Shown in pieces: positions 10,833 through 22,689 of a stretch of 64,000 nucleotides of DNA; the stretch's first letter is position 1; every line of letters begins with the position of its first letter. Location: NCBI GenBank assembly GCA_037957365.1, contig JARHVA010000001.1, positions 15,294,501 to 15,358,500 on the forward strand. The letters run 5' to 3'. The stretch is from Torreya grandis. Lineage: Eukaryota; Streptophyta; Pinopsida; Cupressales; Taxaceae. Under the pieces are notes generated by a model. It had not been told where the DNA came from. It made no database searches and saw nothing but the letters and a program-made list of their open reading frames with translations. A program made the position numbers and the translations under genes.

Positions 10833-13800
10833 CACACAAGATATCATAGATACGTTAAAAAAAGTTTACACATAAGGGTCAAGGGCCCCACAATAAATTA
10901 GTAAGATCTAATCTATTTTATACAAGTAATAACATAAATGGAACATATAATTATAAATTTAGTCTAAGCCATGCATATGTAATGTGAGCATATCCTAGAA
11001 AATAACAATCATGTATAAAATGTAAGATAGATAAGCTAGCAAGACATTTGTAAATAGTATAAAGATCAATAGTATGGGAGTCATGGAATGAAATTACCTG
11101 TACATAATGTCACATATGGATAAGATAGCCCTAGTTCAACAAGGCTACTAGGTAGAGGCAAGTCTAATAGCTTAATCTCTGTAAAAGTTTGGATGTCCTA
11201 CATAACACTCACAAACACCAATGAAATGCATGCATAATAGAAAAAGAATATGATATATACTAATCATGAGATAAATAACATATTGAAAATATGTAGATTA
11301 TATATCTAATCATGTTCAGGGCTTGATTTTAGATTTTTAAAATATTTTGAATATTTATTTATTTTGTAATATTTGATTTTTTTTGTATTTTTAAATTTAC
11401 AATTAGAAAAAATAACTAGTCATATGTAAGGTGTCAAAAGTAGAAGTGAGAAAGATATAATTTTTTTACGACGTGTTAATGTGAAATATGAACTATAAGT
11501 GATTGTATAACCATGTACGAGCAAGATGTCCCCACTATACATGAATTGTGACTTTGATAAATCTATAGGAGACTAAAAACTATATGCATAGGTCTGATTG
11601 TACATCCTCTTTTCATCAAATGTACACTTGTCTAAATATATCACATGCACGAATAATATGTCTAAAAAAATAAATAACTATATGGAAAATAATGATTTGC
11701 ATACTAAAACTAAGTCAAATACCTAAAAATTATAAGTATTAAGGCATTATGTGCTCAAACTATGATTTATGGATGAAAACTAGCACATGACAAGATTGAC
11801 CAATTAGGAGAGTAGTGGCAGTTGTTCGTTTCCATAATTGGTTGATTATGTCCTTGACCAAAAAATGACATTTTATTAGTATAGACTATGAAAACAAAGA
11901 GATCAATGGTATATTATGGAAAAAATGATCACTATTTTGAACAATTCATATCTGAAAAGTGAAAAAAGAAGAGCCAATAGGCTAAAAAATTCAACAAGAG
12001 CCAAGGGCTTAGAAGAATTGATAAATCGATTATATGTGCAAGAAAATAGAAGAATAAGTGATGCAAGTAGGCTACTACTTGCTTGAACAGGATCTATTTT
12101 GATCTCTTGATCCTCTTGTTATTTTTTACTTTTTGATTTGATGGTGGTATTCTTCTCAGTCTTTACACTCTATTTCACTTTCAAAAACTATCTTGAAGGT
12201 ATCTTCAAGTATTCATTCATACATTCTTTATCTAAGGTTTGCAATCTCTCTTATTAGCTTTCTTAGATATTCTAGGAAAAGGAAGTCTTATCCCTTTTTT
12301 TAATTCTTTATAAATCTTTATAAATATCTTATATTTGTCTTGACAAGACCAAAAAAATCATTCTCTTATAATTTTAAAGATTCTTTACCTTTGATCCCAG
12401 TTCTCCCTTAAAAAAAAACACATCAAGTATCCCTCTTTAGACTCAATAATTCATCAAATGTGTATTAAAATATATCATTACCTAGTTACCAAAATTTGAC
12501 CAACCTTAATCACCTACAATTTACTTTCATAGGTTTCTCATTTCTTTATCCAACCTGTCAGACTTCCTTCATCAAATCCTACCTTTTCTAGCTTTGTTCA
12601 AAAACCTATAAAGTTACCCCATTAGCTCTAATATAAAATACAGAGTTCATGAAATATAAAAATGATATTAAACCCTCCACACAATATTTTTATATTCCAT
12701 ACAAGGTTTTAACTTCTCTTAATCACTCAATTTGGAGTTATGTTTCCTTTAGACTCTTCACATTGTTTTTAGTCTCTTAAACAAGCCTGAAACTAAGTTT
12801 TATTTATATGTTTTTATATAGATATCCAAATTCTATGAAACCACCTCTAATATTTCATATACCTTCTTATACTCCTGCATATAAAATTTCATATGATTTG
12901 GCTAAGTATTTTTAAAGTTGTACAACTTTTTATGTTTATAATGATGGGTTTCTGAATTAATATAGACCTGTAGAAACTCAGTCACTTATAACTTGAGTTT
13001 TACAGACCCAAAACACTTGAAAATTCATAATATTATAAATTAATAATAAATTCACATAAATAAGAAAATTTAAAGGGTTTTATTTGGTCATTTAATAAAT
13101 ATGGTCATTTTAGTAACTCAAACCCTAGATAGATAATGCACAAGTTGTGGGCACTAATAAATGCATAAAATAAGTTATATGAGCTTTTAGAAGTTCATTC
13201 CACTTGAAAAAGTTATATTTTTAATCCTTATTAATTTTCCAATGATTATTTTCCATTGAACAAGTCCAAATGATGATAAAATAACAACTTTATTACTTGA
13301 CTGTAACACAATCTTGTAGATTTAGACCCGAGGTGTAACAAATGGAGATTTATTACAATTCAAGGACCATCACAGAGGGATTTTTATTGTTTTATGTTTG
13401 ATATAAATTTAAATTACTCAAAAAAATGTTATTTACTATTCCATACTCACAAGAATATGTGAAACTTCACCTTTCTATCAGACTGTATTTAAAAGAATTC
13501 TGTTTATGAGCAAGTATCAATTCTAATTTACTATCAAACATACATTATGATTAAATAACTACTAAAAACATTACTCACTTTTGATTCAAAACCTGAGAGG
13601 CCATGGAATCATCCAAAAATAAATTTATTTATTCATCTCCATGAAAATACAAATTGTTTTCTTGACAAAACTTCTTCAAAATAGATGTTGTCTTCCCTTC
13701 TTTTCTCAAAACATGAACTTCTATCTACTCCCAACCACTCCTGCGTATTTATCCTTATTAGCTCCTCTTTATCATGATTAAATCATATCCCCACATAGGA

Positions 13801-15590
13801 TATTGTATTCTAATACTGCTTTTTCCACTTTACATACAAAGAGACCATGATTCACTCAACCAGTTACTATTTTGGTCTATTTTTAATGTAGTTTTGCTTC
13901 TAAATAGTTGTTGAGGTGAATTTATGTTCACATGAGGGTGAGAAGGCCTTTAAAAAATATTAATAGATCTTAAGGACCATTCCTTAAGGTTAAATCCCTT
14001 TTAAAATGGTCATAACCCTTGCATTGCTTTAGAAATAATTTAAATTTTCAAATTTCCCTTTTAGGCAGGAAAACTCCAAAACCAAGCTAGAATAGAAAAT
14101 TATGACATGATGACTATTTGGACACCCTAGATTGACTAAACTAAGATTGATAAAGAATCTCAATTCCTTTAAGGACATTATTCAACCACACTTGATACTA
14201 TTTACAAAAAATTTACAAAGTGTGTATGATGCTCCTGCATTAATAAGGTGCAACAATCAAGAAGCTATGTATAATCATAATTTAATTTTTTTTGAATATT
14301 TTGAATGTTCTTAATTTTTTAAATATATTAAAGAATACAAAATGATAAACAATGATCCCGTTAATGTAAGAATCATAAAAATTTAAGAGAAATGGTAAAT
14401 GTATCACTTTCACTGAACGAAATGTGCTAGATATGCATGTATTAAAATTATAAATGCATCATGTGTTGTAAGGAAGTTATCTAGATTAATACTTGTATAA
14501 TATTGTGTAGGAGAAGTAACTCTAAGAAATGTAGAATGATGTGTAATTTGATGAGGATTCGTAGTACATTATGCCAAATGTTAATCTTTTTGAGGAACTT
14601 GCTAATATACATGAACTACCAGTTTGGATGGTGTTATATGTGATTGTGCTTGTTGAAAATTAGACATATTTTTGTGAAAAACTTACTTTTGCATTGGTTG
14701 TTTTTGAAAATTTTGCACCTTTTTATAAATTAGTTGATTATAAATGTTTTACCTAGGTGTAAGAACTATAAATGTGTTTTAATTTTATAGAGATTTATCA
14801 TCGAACTGTGGTGGTATATGGGGTGGCGGAGGTACCATAGATTGTAGAGGGTGCTTGTATGCAATATGAAATGCATCAAATCTATAAATCAATCTTAGCT
14901 CAAAGAAGATAGAACCTACTTATACTTTCAATTGGAGATACATTAGATAATCAGGGTCATGACCAATATGGATCTGTTGGACCTAATGAGGGGATATCTT
15001 ATCACAATAATATCACTAGGGAGAGTTCCAAAGCTTCTAATCAAGCAAAATGATGTAATAACCCTAACTAAGTCTTATGTTTTCTTATTCACTAAACTAA
15101 TAACAAGTAAAGTAAAAATCTAATATAGTGCTCACTAAAGCTTGTGGCACAAAGTGGGGGGGGTAATAAACAAAAAAAATAAAAATGCATAGAAGACATA
15201 TACTCACGTCAATGTATACAAAATCTTAATGCATGGAAGAGAAGTGCAAATGCATATATATGTACTATTATAAAGGAGGAACAAAGTTAGGGATACTTAC
15301 CTTTGAAGATGAACTTATCGAGCCTCACTCTCTCCCTTGGCCAAGGTGCTTCACAAGAGGTTGTTGTGGTATATAAGGATGACAAGGATAAATCAACTCT
15401 AGGCTACACAACCTATCAATGCATCCAAAATACTTCTCCATAAGACAAGATCTATATCTCCAAAGAAAGTATAAAACCCTAAGCTTTCTCCTCAAGTAGA
15501 ATGGTGGATAAACAAATGCACAATATATCTTACTTCTTATTTTCTCTTAGAAATGATGAATTGATTATGTTTATATAGGTGGATCTAACC

Positions 15591-15755
15591 CTAAACCCTT
15601 TCAAAAGTTTCAGTCGACAAGGCCAACTTGGTCAACCTAGTATCGTTATTTGATTAAAACTCACTAGGTCAGCCAGGGGTTGACCTATACCCTAAACAAG
15701 TTTTATCAATAAGAGTACAAGGTCGACATAGTCAACATAGTCATGCAAACTATCA
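15591..15755. repeat. GGTCAACTTAGT-like motif cluster, upstream group
   Basis: Several variants of the word (G)GTC(G/A)AC(A/C)TAGT occur here in both directions: GTCGACAAGG, GGTCAACCTAGT, ACTAGGTCAGCC, GTTGACCTA, GGTCGACATAGTCAACATAGTC. The same word family forms the denser cluster at 16847-17190, about 1.2 kb away, so both probably derive from one ancestral tandem array. Confidence 0.5.
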
Positions 15756-16602
15756 AAAGAGGTTTTAGGTTAAGAAAAGGGATATTGAAGGTGGTAAAAG
15801 ACTAGAGGAGTGTGAAAATGATAAGGCAAAGCTTAGGAGAATGGTTTTTAAGAAACAATTGTGTAGATAACAAGTGGTAAAAGGGATAACAATCTTGTGA
15901 AACACTAATGGTCTACCCACCCCTTTCTCGGTGTACCCCTTGAGGCATGTACTTAGAGAGATTGAGACTCGATGGGTTCCTGAAAGATAAAGAGCATCAA
16001 TAATTGATAAAAGTTTCAAAATATTATATGTATACATATAACCCACTCAAAGCTCATCATGTGTCATGTAGGTGCAATAGGGGATGGTGCTTCATGAAAA
16101 AAAGATGATAACACATAACGTTGATGCTAAATAAAGTATAGTAAGGAGTAAATAAGATAAATGAAAGGATAGAATTGAAAAACACATACCTTTACTTACC
16201 CTAGTGCTATAGATAAATAAGGAGATATGAGAAATGTGAAGGCATCCAATGTTGAGGAATATTTGGCAAACTTATAGAGATTAGTGCAAAAGAGCAAAAA
16301 ATCAATTTTTTTGTAACCTATGCATGTAATAGCTAAAAAGATTCTCTATAATGTTAGGATTCTAAAACTTTTTATGGTTTGAAAAATAAGTTAGTAGAAA
16401 CAAAGATATGATCAAAACAAGGAATCTAACAGTAAATATTTGAAGGGTAAATAATTTGGAATAGTAAATATAAATAGGGTGAAAAAGAACTCATTTTCTA
16501 TTTATTTACTATTCTGAGAAAGATAAAGCTCTGAGAGATCTAGCAAAAAGCAAAAGATCTAGGATGGTAAGGAGATGACAACTGAGACAGGGAGGATGCA
16601 TA

Positions 16603-16626
16603 ATGGCCATAGCAAGTGCAACACAG
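16603..16626 (+). pseudogene. Candidate first exon of the PMD gene
   Basis: ATG at 16603 opens eight codons (MAIASATQ) that end exactly at a strong donor site, CAG followed by GTAAGC at 16627. They join in phase 0 to the acceptor TTTTTGCAG ending at 17303, where the PMD domain opens. Proposed from splice signals alone; an alternative upstream start cannot be excluded. Confidence 0.45.
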
Positions 16627-16846
16627 GTAAGCAATTGAGAATTTTAAATTTTTGAAAGTTTTTATTTGAAATTGAGTGTTTTATGGAATTTTGTTAATTA
16701 GGCCAAATCTAGATACTAGAATGAACCTTAAAAAATTTGTAGGGACACTATGGAAATGGGGTACTGGGTAGGAATGGATCAGAGCAATAAATACTCAGGG
16801 CATTTATTAAAATTGGTTAAAAAGTCATCATATTGAAAAAATAAGG

Positions 16847-17190
16847 TCAATCGGATTGACTTGGTAGAAAACAAAATTTTGAATGGGCTGACCTAGTAGG
16901 TCATGGGTGACTTAGTTTATTGGGGAAATAGGTCAACATAGTATGACATGGCTGACTTAGTATGTTTTCTAAGTGGTTGACTTAGTATTATAAAGGGGAA
17001 AAAAAGGCTGACTTAGTTGTTTAAGTCCAATGGGCCAACTTAGTACTATATGGGTGACTTAGTTGGTTTCTAAGTGACCGATATAGTACTACAATGAGAA
17101 AGATAGCTAAAATAATACTATTAAGCCATGGGGTGGTCAACTTAGTACTAAAATGGCTGATTTAGTTAAAAAATAGGTCACTTTGGTAAG
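16847..17190 (+). repeat. Array of ~13 TGACTTAGTA-like motifs in PMD intron 1
   Basis: About thirteen variants of (G/T)(C/T)(T/C)(G/A)ACTTAGTA lie 15-60 bases apart. Examples: GCTGACCTAGTA, GTGACTTAGTT, GGTCAACATAGTA, GCTGACTTAGTA, GTTGACTTAGTA, GCCAACTTAGTA, GACCGATATAGTA, GTCAACTTAGTA, GCTGATTTAGTT. The core is more conserved than the spacers, which differ in length and sequence. The array lies wholly inside the inferred first intron (16627-17303) of the PMD gene. It is either a decayed minisatellite or a set of binding sites. Confidence 0.65.
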
Positions 17191-17303
17191 AAATGAATAA
17201 GTTAAGGTAAATTAGTTAATTTTTGTGAAATTTTTAAAAGAATGTATATTGATAATGAGTGACATGAAGGTATAATACATATTTTGTTATTTGATTTTTG
17301 CAG

Positions 17304-18430
17304 AGGCACCAAAGATTTTGGTGCTTGGTGGATGAATCAAGGCTACTTGATCTATTAGAGTACTTGACATATGTAAATAGAGCTAGATTGGTTGCATTGG
17401 GCTTGGGAGGCATCATAGAGATGCGACGGGTCCCTTTGAGTGTTGATGTTGTGGTCATGTTCTTGGGAGCATGGGAATGCTTGACCAACACTTTTAGATG
17501 GATGGTAGATGGGGATACCATAGATATTGGTATGACTTTAGAGGATATCCATGCATTGCTTGGACTTCTTATAGGGGACATCGGTGATCATGGGGATACC
17601 AAATGATCAATAGGAGAGGCGAGCATTAGCCTGATGGGTAACGTTCTCAGGTAGGACTTAAATGGGAGTAAGAGTGAGTCTGTTTGGCATGTCTATTGCA
17701 TAAATTTTGGATATTGTAAAGATTGTGATAGGACTTATGACAACATGAGTGCTATGTCACAAGCTAGATGACGAGGTACCACCATATGCGATAGCCTTGT
17801 ATCAGTCTATATTAGATCAAGGGGAACTCTATGACTTGGGTTCTATCATCCGATTTTAGCTCATGCATAATATTTATGAGATGTTATCAAAAGGGTAACA
17901 GATAATGGGGTTAGTAGTATTACTAAGTGCTTGGATATATGAGAGGTTTTTGATGTACTAGTCAGCTGGGTTACCCCATGTGGTCGATGACTGATTGCCT
18001 CAGTTTTTGAGATGGAGATAAGATCAGCTGGTATAGGTCATGCCATACATGCTAGTGTTATAGATAGTTATATAAGGAGAGATCATGTGGTAGCCTTATG
18101 CACATATTATGACTATTTGGTTGAGTTGGGTGACTGCCGTGCCAGGATTAGCATGAGTGCGGATCATAAGCCACTATACCTGGTGGGTAGAGCCATAGTT
18201 GATGGTATTCTTTATAGGATAGTTCAGACTCTCTCATTTGATGGCTCTTAAATTTGTGCTTGTATTTTGGGATTGACATACGAGGGAGCTGAGTGGGAGA
18301 GGAGGAGGAACACCAATCGAGAGACTAAATATCAGAGCATGATGTGTGAGACCATGGATAAGTTGAACATGATAACCAATAATTGGAGAGGGTATGGATG
18401 TGGATGCAAGGGTATCATAGGTACCATAAT
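17304..18430 (+). pseudogene. Plant mobile domain (PMD) gene, 5' part
   Basis: PMD proteins are found in plant transposons and in host genes descended from them (the MAIN/MAIL family is the known example). Stretch 17304-17606 is open and shows the PMD N-terminal signature: ALGLGGIIEMRRVPLSVDVV, then NTFRWMVDGDTIDIGMTLED, then IHALLGL. After a TGA at 17604 the domain continues through stops and shifts: LYQSILDQGELYDLGSI with LLSAWIYERFL (about 17780-17960), then KPLYLVGRAIVDGILYRIVQ (within 18012-18251), then 18267-18430. The exon is preceded by an acceptor site ending at 17303. The 3' end is cut by the LTR element starting at 18431, and the gene resumes at 24602. Identification is from the domain pattern. 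This copy is dead through stops, shifts and insertion. Confidence 0.8.
18426..18430. repeat. Target-site duplication, left copy (ATAAT)
   Basis: The five bases ATAAT before the left LTR match ACAAT after the right LTR (24602-24606) at four of five positions. The single difference is a C/T transition, as expected for an old insertion. Confidence 0.65.
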
Positions 18431-20266
18431 TGATTCAGAGGAATTTCATATGGTTTGAAAAAATGTGGAAAAGATAAGTGTTGTAACGGGAAAGTTGACA
18501 CATAGCAAAAATACAAAGAGTTTACGCAGTTACTTTTTATATTGAAATTATTTTATTATGTTACTAATGAGTGTTGTGTTGTAGATGTGGGATCAAATTG
18601 GCTTTACCCACATTACCTTGTAATTAACTTTGCCATATAATTATGATAATGCCATCAAAATATTCTTTCCATATCCAATTATTTTCTCAGCGTAATTCCT
18701 CCATTTTCCCATTTAAAAAATAATCCTAATATCCTATTTTATAGTTATTAATAACCATGGAATATATTTTTAATTAAATCAAAATTTAATTAAATATCCT
18801 ATTTAATAATTTTTAATCTACCATACCATTAGATATTTGATTTATCCCAATCCCAAATTTTAAATATTACACGTGGGAGTGGATGGTTATTAAAAGAGCC
18901 ATGAATATTATTCTTTTTAAAAAATAAAAATAAAACCATTATTCCACACTTTATTCTTCCCCCCACGTGATATCCACTTTAAAAGGGATGGATTTTGGTT
19001 TATGTGGAAAAGTTATGGGATATGTTTTTAATTACATGAGATATGTTTGTTTAAAACTAAAGTTCTAAACTTAACCCCTCCCACATGGACCATTCACTTT
19101 TTGATGGTCGGCAAAAGTTAAAACATCCCTCTCCACTTAAGTGGAGTGGGATGTGAGGGAGTTAAGTGAAGTGCATTAGGTGGAGTATGTTATAGTCTTT
19201 CGGAAATATTTTAATATTTTTTTATCTTCATATTTTATCTTTTGTTTGGTGCTTCAATATTAACATGCACGTTAAATTTCTTTTAACATGCATCTACTCA
19301 TTTTATTCTTCTCACGTGGATTATCTATTTGTATTTTGTGTGGTTAATGGTTTTGGTGGGAAGTTATGTTATTTATGGGAAGCGTTTTGATAAATTAAGC
19401 ATGGAGTTTCAAACTCTCATAAATTATGAGATTCGTTCCCAAAATTAAAAATTTAACACCATGCTGTTAAGATGAAATCTCAATTTGAGAAAATAATTAG
19501 TGCCTAACCAATGTACGAAGATAGGGGAAAACCAAAAAAGATTGCCCAACGCAGATCTGATAGTCGATGCCTAGCCAATCCCATGGAGGCATTAATAAAT
19601 ATAAATTGCAAGGGTTTTTACAAAGGCAATGGTGGATTTTACACAGGGAATAATGCACGGGAATATACAGAGGCTATGTATTTTTAGTTACAGAGGCATA
19701 ATCTTTTTTTAATTTGTGTAAATTACAGAGAGATATATTGCCCATTTCAAAGATATATATTTATAGGTGATCATTTTGAAAATGAAGGATATTTTCGATC
19801 TATGATCAAATTTCTTCAGAGGTTGATCAACCAATTGCAAGTTATTCAGGGATGTAAGTTTTAATCATTGTATTTACATCTTATTTAAATAGAACGGTTC
19901 GAATAAACCTAGGAACACAGCTAATTGGTGAACCCCATAAATAATCTCTGGTCTCTATTTTATTATTTATTTCAATTTTCTAGTAACATATCAATTTTTA
20001 ATTATTATTGATATTTTGAATTTAATTACTAAAATTTAATTAAGAGACTATTTACAGAGATAAAAATGTGAATCAAATGTTTTTTTACTGAATAATTTAA
20101 TTATCTGAGTTTACAAAACACTCACAGTCAGAATTATTTAGATAATTTACATTTGGGTTTAAAATTCAATTCTTTTAATTAAATTTTATAAATTGACATA
20201 TTTATTAAAATCTATTTTAAATAAAATAGTATTTATTAACATGGATTAATTATTGTTTACAGATCA
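18431..20266 (+). repeat. Left LTR of the gag-only element
   Basis: Long terminal repeat of 1,836 bases running TGATTC...AGATCA. It is colinear with 22690-24601, with scattered substitutions and small indels. It contains several CACGTG cores (near 18872, 18963 and 19314), some matched in the right copy. Its 5' end lies directly in PMD coding sequence. Confidence 0.85.
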
Positions 20267-20269
20267 ATT

Positions 20270-20277
20270 TGGTATCA
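20270..20277 (+). promoter_or_regulatory. Primer-binding site (initiator tRNA-Met type)
   Basis: TGGTATCA lies three bases after the end of the left LTR. It matches the first eight bases of the usual plant primer-binding site complementary to initiator tRNA-Met (TGGTATCAGAGC); the following bases TAAT have diverged. Confidence 0.75.
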
Positions 20278-20415
20278 TAATAGTTAGAATGCATAGATTA
20301 GCTTCTGATTGTGTGTAAATTTGAATTCAGTTTCAGTAGTGATTGGATTATTTGCAGACTTGTTTACTCTATTTACAGTGTTAGAAGTATAGGTTGTTTG
20401 CAGGAACAAGAAACT

Positions 20416-21790
20416 ATGGGAAAGTTATCCAAACAAGAGAAACTTGATGAGCTTGACTCATATAATCAATAGATCGAAGAAGATAAATCTCTCTTGAGAT
20501 CAAAACTCTACTCTATGGAAGAGGAGATTGAAAAGTTAAAATATGATTTGTAGACCATGGATAAGCTCTTGGCAAAGTTGCAGAATAATGAACGAAGAAG
20601 GAATTGCCTTCCACATCAGATGTAGAAACAATGAAAAATGAATACACTATAAGTAAGTCATCATGTAGTACTTCCTCTCAATCGGTTTTGGATATTTCTT
20701 TTGGTGTTTTTGAAAAACATACCAAGGGTATTGGGTCTAAATTGTTAGATAAAATGGGATTTGAAGGAAGATGCCTTGATAAATATGGACTAGGCATAAT
20801 TAACCCCATACAGGTAGAGGTTAGGCCTCATTTTTCAGGTTTGGGGTATTGAGCAAATGAAAATTAGAGAGAATTCCAAATCTATAGAAGGAAGACAGCT
20901 TCCAACTACCAAGTGTATAAACCACTAATTTTTTAGAATAAACCATCACATGTGGATGAGAGGTGTAAGAGAACTGGAAGAAGAGGTATTGAGATTCCAC
21001 CTCCTCTTTCTTACACAACACATAACACTAAGAATTTGGTAAATTATAAAACTTCTAACGCACTATTTTAGTTTGAACAATATGGCTATGAAATACATAA
21101 AATGTGGTATGTTTTCCTTGTACTTTTTATGGGTTAAGTAATCATTCTGTTGCTTATTGTTGGAAGAGAAAATATTTTCTAAAACATTTGTTGCTTTTTG
21201 TGAAAGATAAGGAAAGTGATAATGATTAATCTTGTCATTTAGAGGCAAGAAATGGTAAACATGTTTCCTCATCCAAGAAGAAGGACAAGAGAAACTTTTG
21301 CACTCATTGTCACAAGATTGGACATAGAGTTGAGAAATCTTGTAAACTACAACCATCACTCTATCCTAAACTTGGTAAATATTTTAATGTGTATTTCAAT
21401 TATGAAAATAATGATTTATTATCATAAAATTTTTGGTCTAAATATCCATGTAGTTTCTGTAGATTAGATAATCATTGTGTTGCCTTATATTGGAAAAGAA
21501 AACCAGTTAGTAAGATATCTTTGATTTCTAAAGAGAAACTAATGGGTAATAATTATTGTACTCATTGTAATCTAAGTGGTCACCAAAATGATAAATATTA
21601 GGTATTGCATCCTTAACTATGTCCTAAGTATTATAGAAAGACATCTATGAAGAATGATGCATCCATAATTAAAAAGGAAGTTATTTTAAACCCACTAGTT
21701 TCAGAAACAAAACAAGGGGAAGACCACTTCTCTACTGATTATCCACAAATGACTCCATTCATTTTTGATTTGGATGGTAATGATCATTAA
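20416..21790 (+). pseudogene. Gag-like protein: coiled coil + G-patch + four zinc knuckles
   Basis: The single coding relic of the gag-only element, about 455 codons from ATG 20416 to TAA 21790, with one early frameshift near 20590 and several stops. In order: a charged coiled-coil N-terminus (EKLDELDSYNQ, MEEEIEKLKYDL); a Ser-rich linker; a G-patch at 20727-20852 (KGIGSKLLDKMGFEGR, then GIINPI and SGLGY); a basic region; and four CCHC-like knuckles. These are CTFYGLSNHSVAYCW near 21118, CTHCHKIGHRVEKSC near 21299, CSFCRLDNHCVALYW near 21450 and CTHCNLSGHQNDKY near 21559. Three have one Cys replaced by Tyr, a G-to-A change. Knuckles and G-patches bind nucleic acid, so a particle or RNA-packaging role is inferred. 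There is no sign of protease or polymerase. Confidence 0.75.
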
Positions 21791-22680
21791 TTAACTATGG
21801 TATTAATTAACATGCAAATGTTCAAAGTAGTTTTGGTATTCTATTGAAATTAAAAGGAATACAATTCGGTTTTGAACACAATTTTTGGAGCTACCAGTTG
21901 TGAAGAAATTCAAGTTATAGGTTTATCATACTTGAATTATTTTCTCATATTTTTGGTTTTGCTAAGCTCTATTTTTAATCTCTTGATAAGTTTTTGAGTT
22001 CCTGATGCATTGGTAAAATGAATTAACTCATGTTTAAACTTGAAAATATTTTCAAATGATTTTAAGATTTGAATATGGTTTATTAGAGTAACCTATAGAG
22101 AAAAGCTAAGGGACAGATTTATCATACTTGGATTATTTTTTTCATGTTTGAGTTTTTGGAAAAATGTCAGTTTTAAACCTTGACAATCATATATGTAAAT
22201 TATATGGGGCATGATCAATATGTCAATTTTTGAAAAATTTGCATTTCAATATATATGTTGTCTTTTACATTGTGTAAATAGAGGCTTATAAGACCCTTTT
22301 TGGGCACCATTTATAATTATAATAATTATACAAATTTTTTGTAGCCATGTATGATATTTTCACATTTATTTGTAACTATCAAATGTGGTGCCAATTAGTG
22401 TGTATATTTATTACACTAACAAGTTGATTTGCAGTTGCATTTGGTGATCATTTTACAGTGATTGGTAGATTCACCATTTTAGAAGATGTGACATTTGAGC
22501 AGACAGTTTGTTTCTATCTACAATTTGGTATTAGATAGATATTTTTTTTACTGGTATTTTAGGGATTCACTTTGATTTTTGAATCGTTACAATGATATTT
22601 TACAATGATGTTTTGCAGAGTGAATCATTTGTAGATTCAAAGAGTGATTTGACCTTTTGAGGACCAAAAAGGGTCTTATT
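21791..22680 (+). other. Non-coding 3' interior of the gag-only element
   Basis: AT-rich, with no frame supported. It contains two near-copies of a GTTTATCATACTTG(G/A)ATTATTTT phrase (about 21918 and 22106). It ends in the polypurine tract before the right LTR. Confidence 0.5.
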
Positions 22681-22687
22681 GGGGAGG
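22681..22687 (+). promoter_or_regulatory. Polypurine tract
   Basis: GGGGAGG stands two bases before the first base of the right LTR (TGATCC at 22690), in the position where plus-strand DNA synthesis is primed in LTR elements. Confidence 0.7.
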
Positions 22688-22689
22688 TT

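Larger units (their letters stand above)
9216..15590. other. Long non-coding stretch, no gene seen
   Basis: About 6.4 kb with no coding frame I can support. Open stretches near 9422-9670, 10565-10837 and 14132-14314 look like chance frames. Visible landmarks are the G-rich island at 9522-9558, a group of diverged copies of ACATGTTCAAATGT at about 10670-10830, and recurring GCCCCCAT-type words at about 9255, 10070 and 10330. I found no paired LTRs. It may be old, unrecognisable repeat sequence. Confidence 0.5.
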
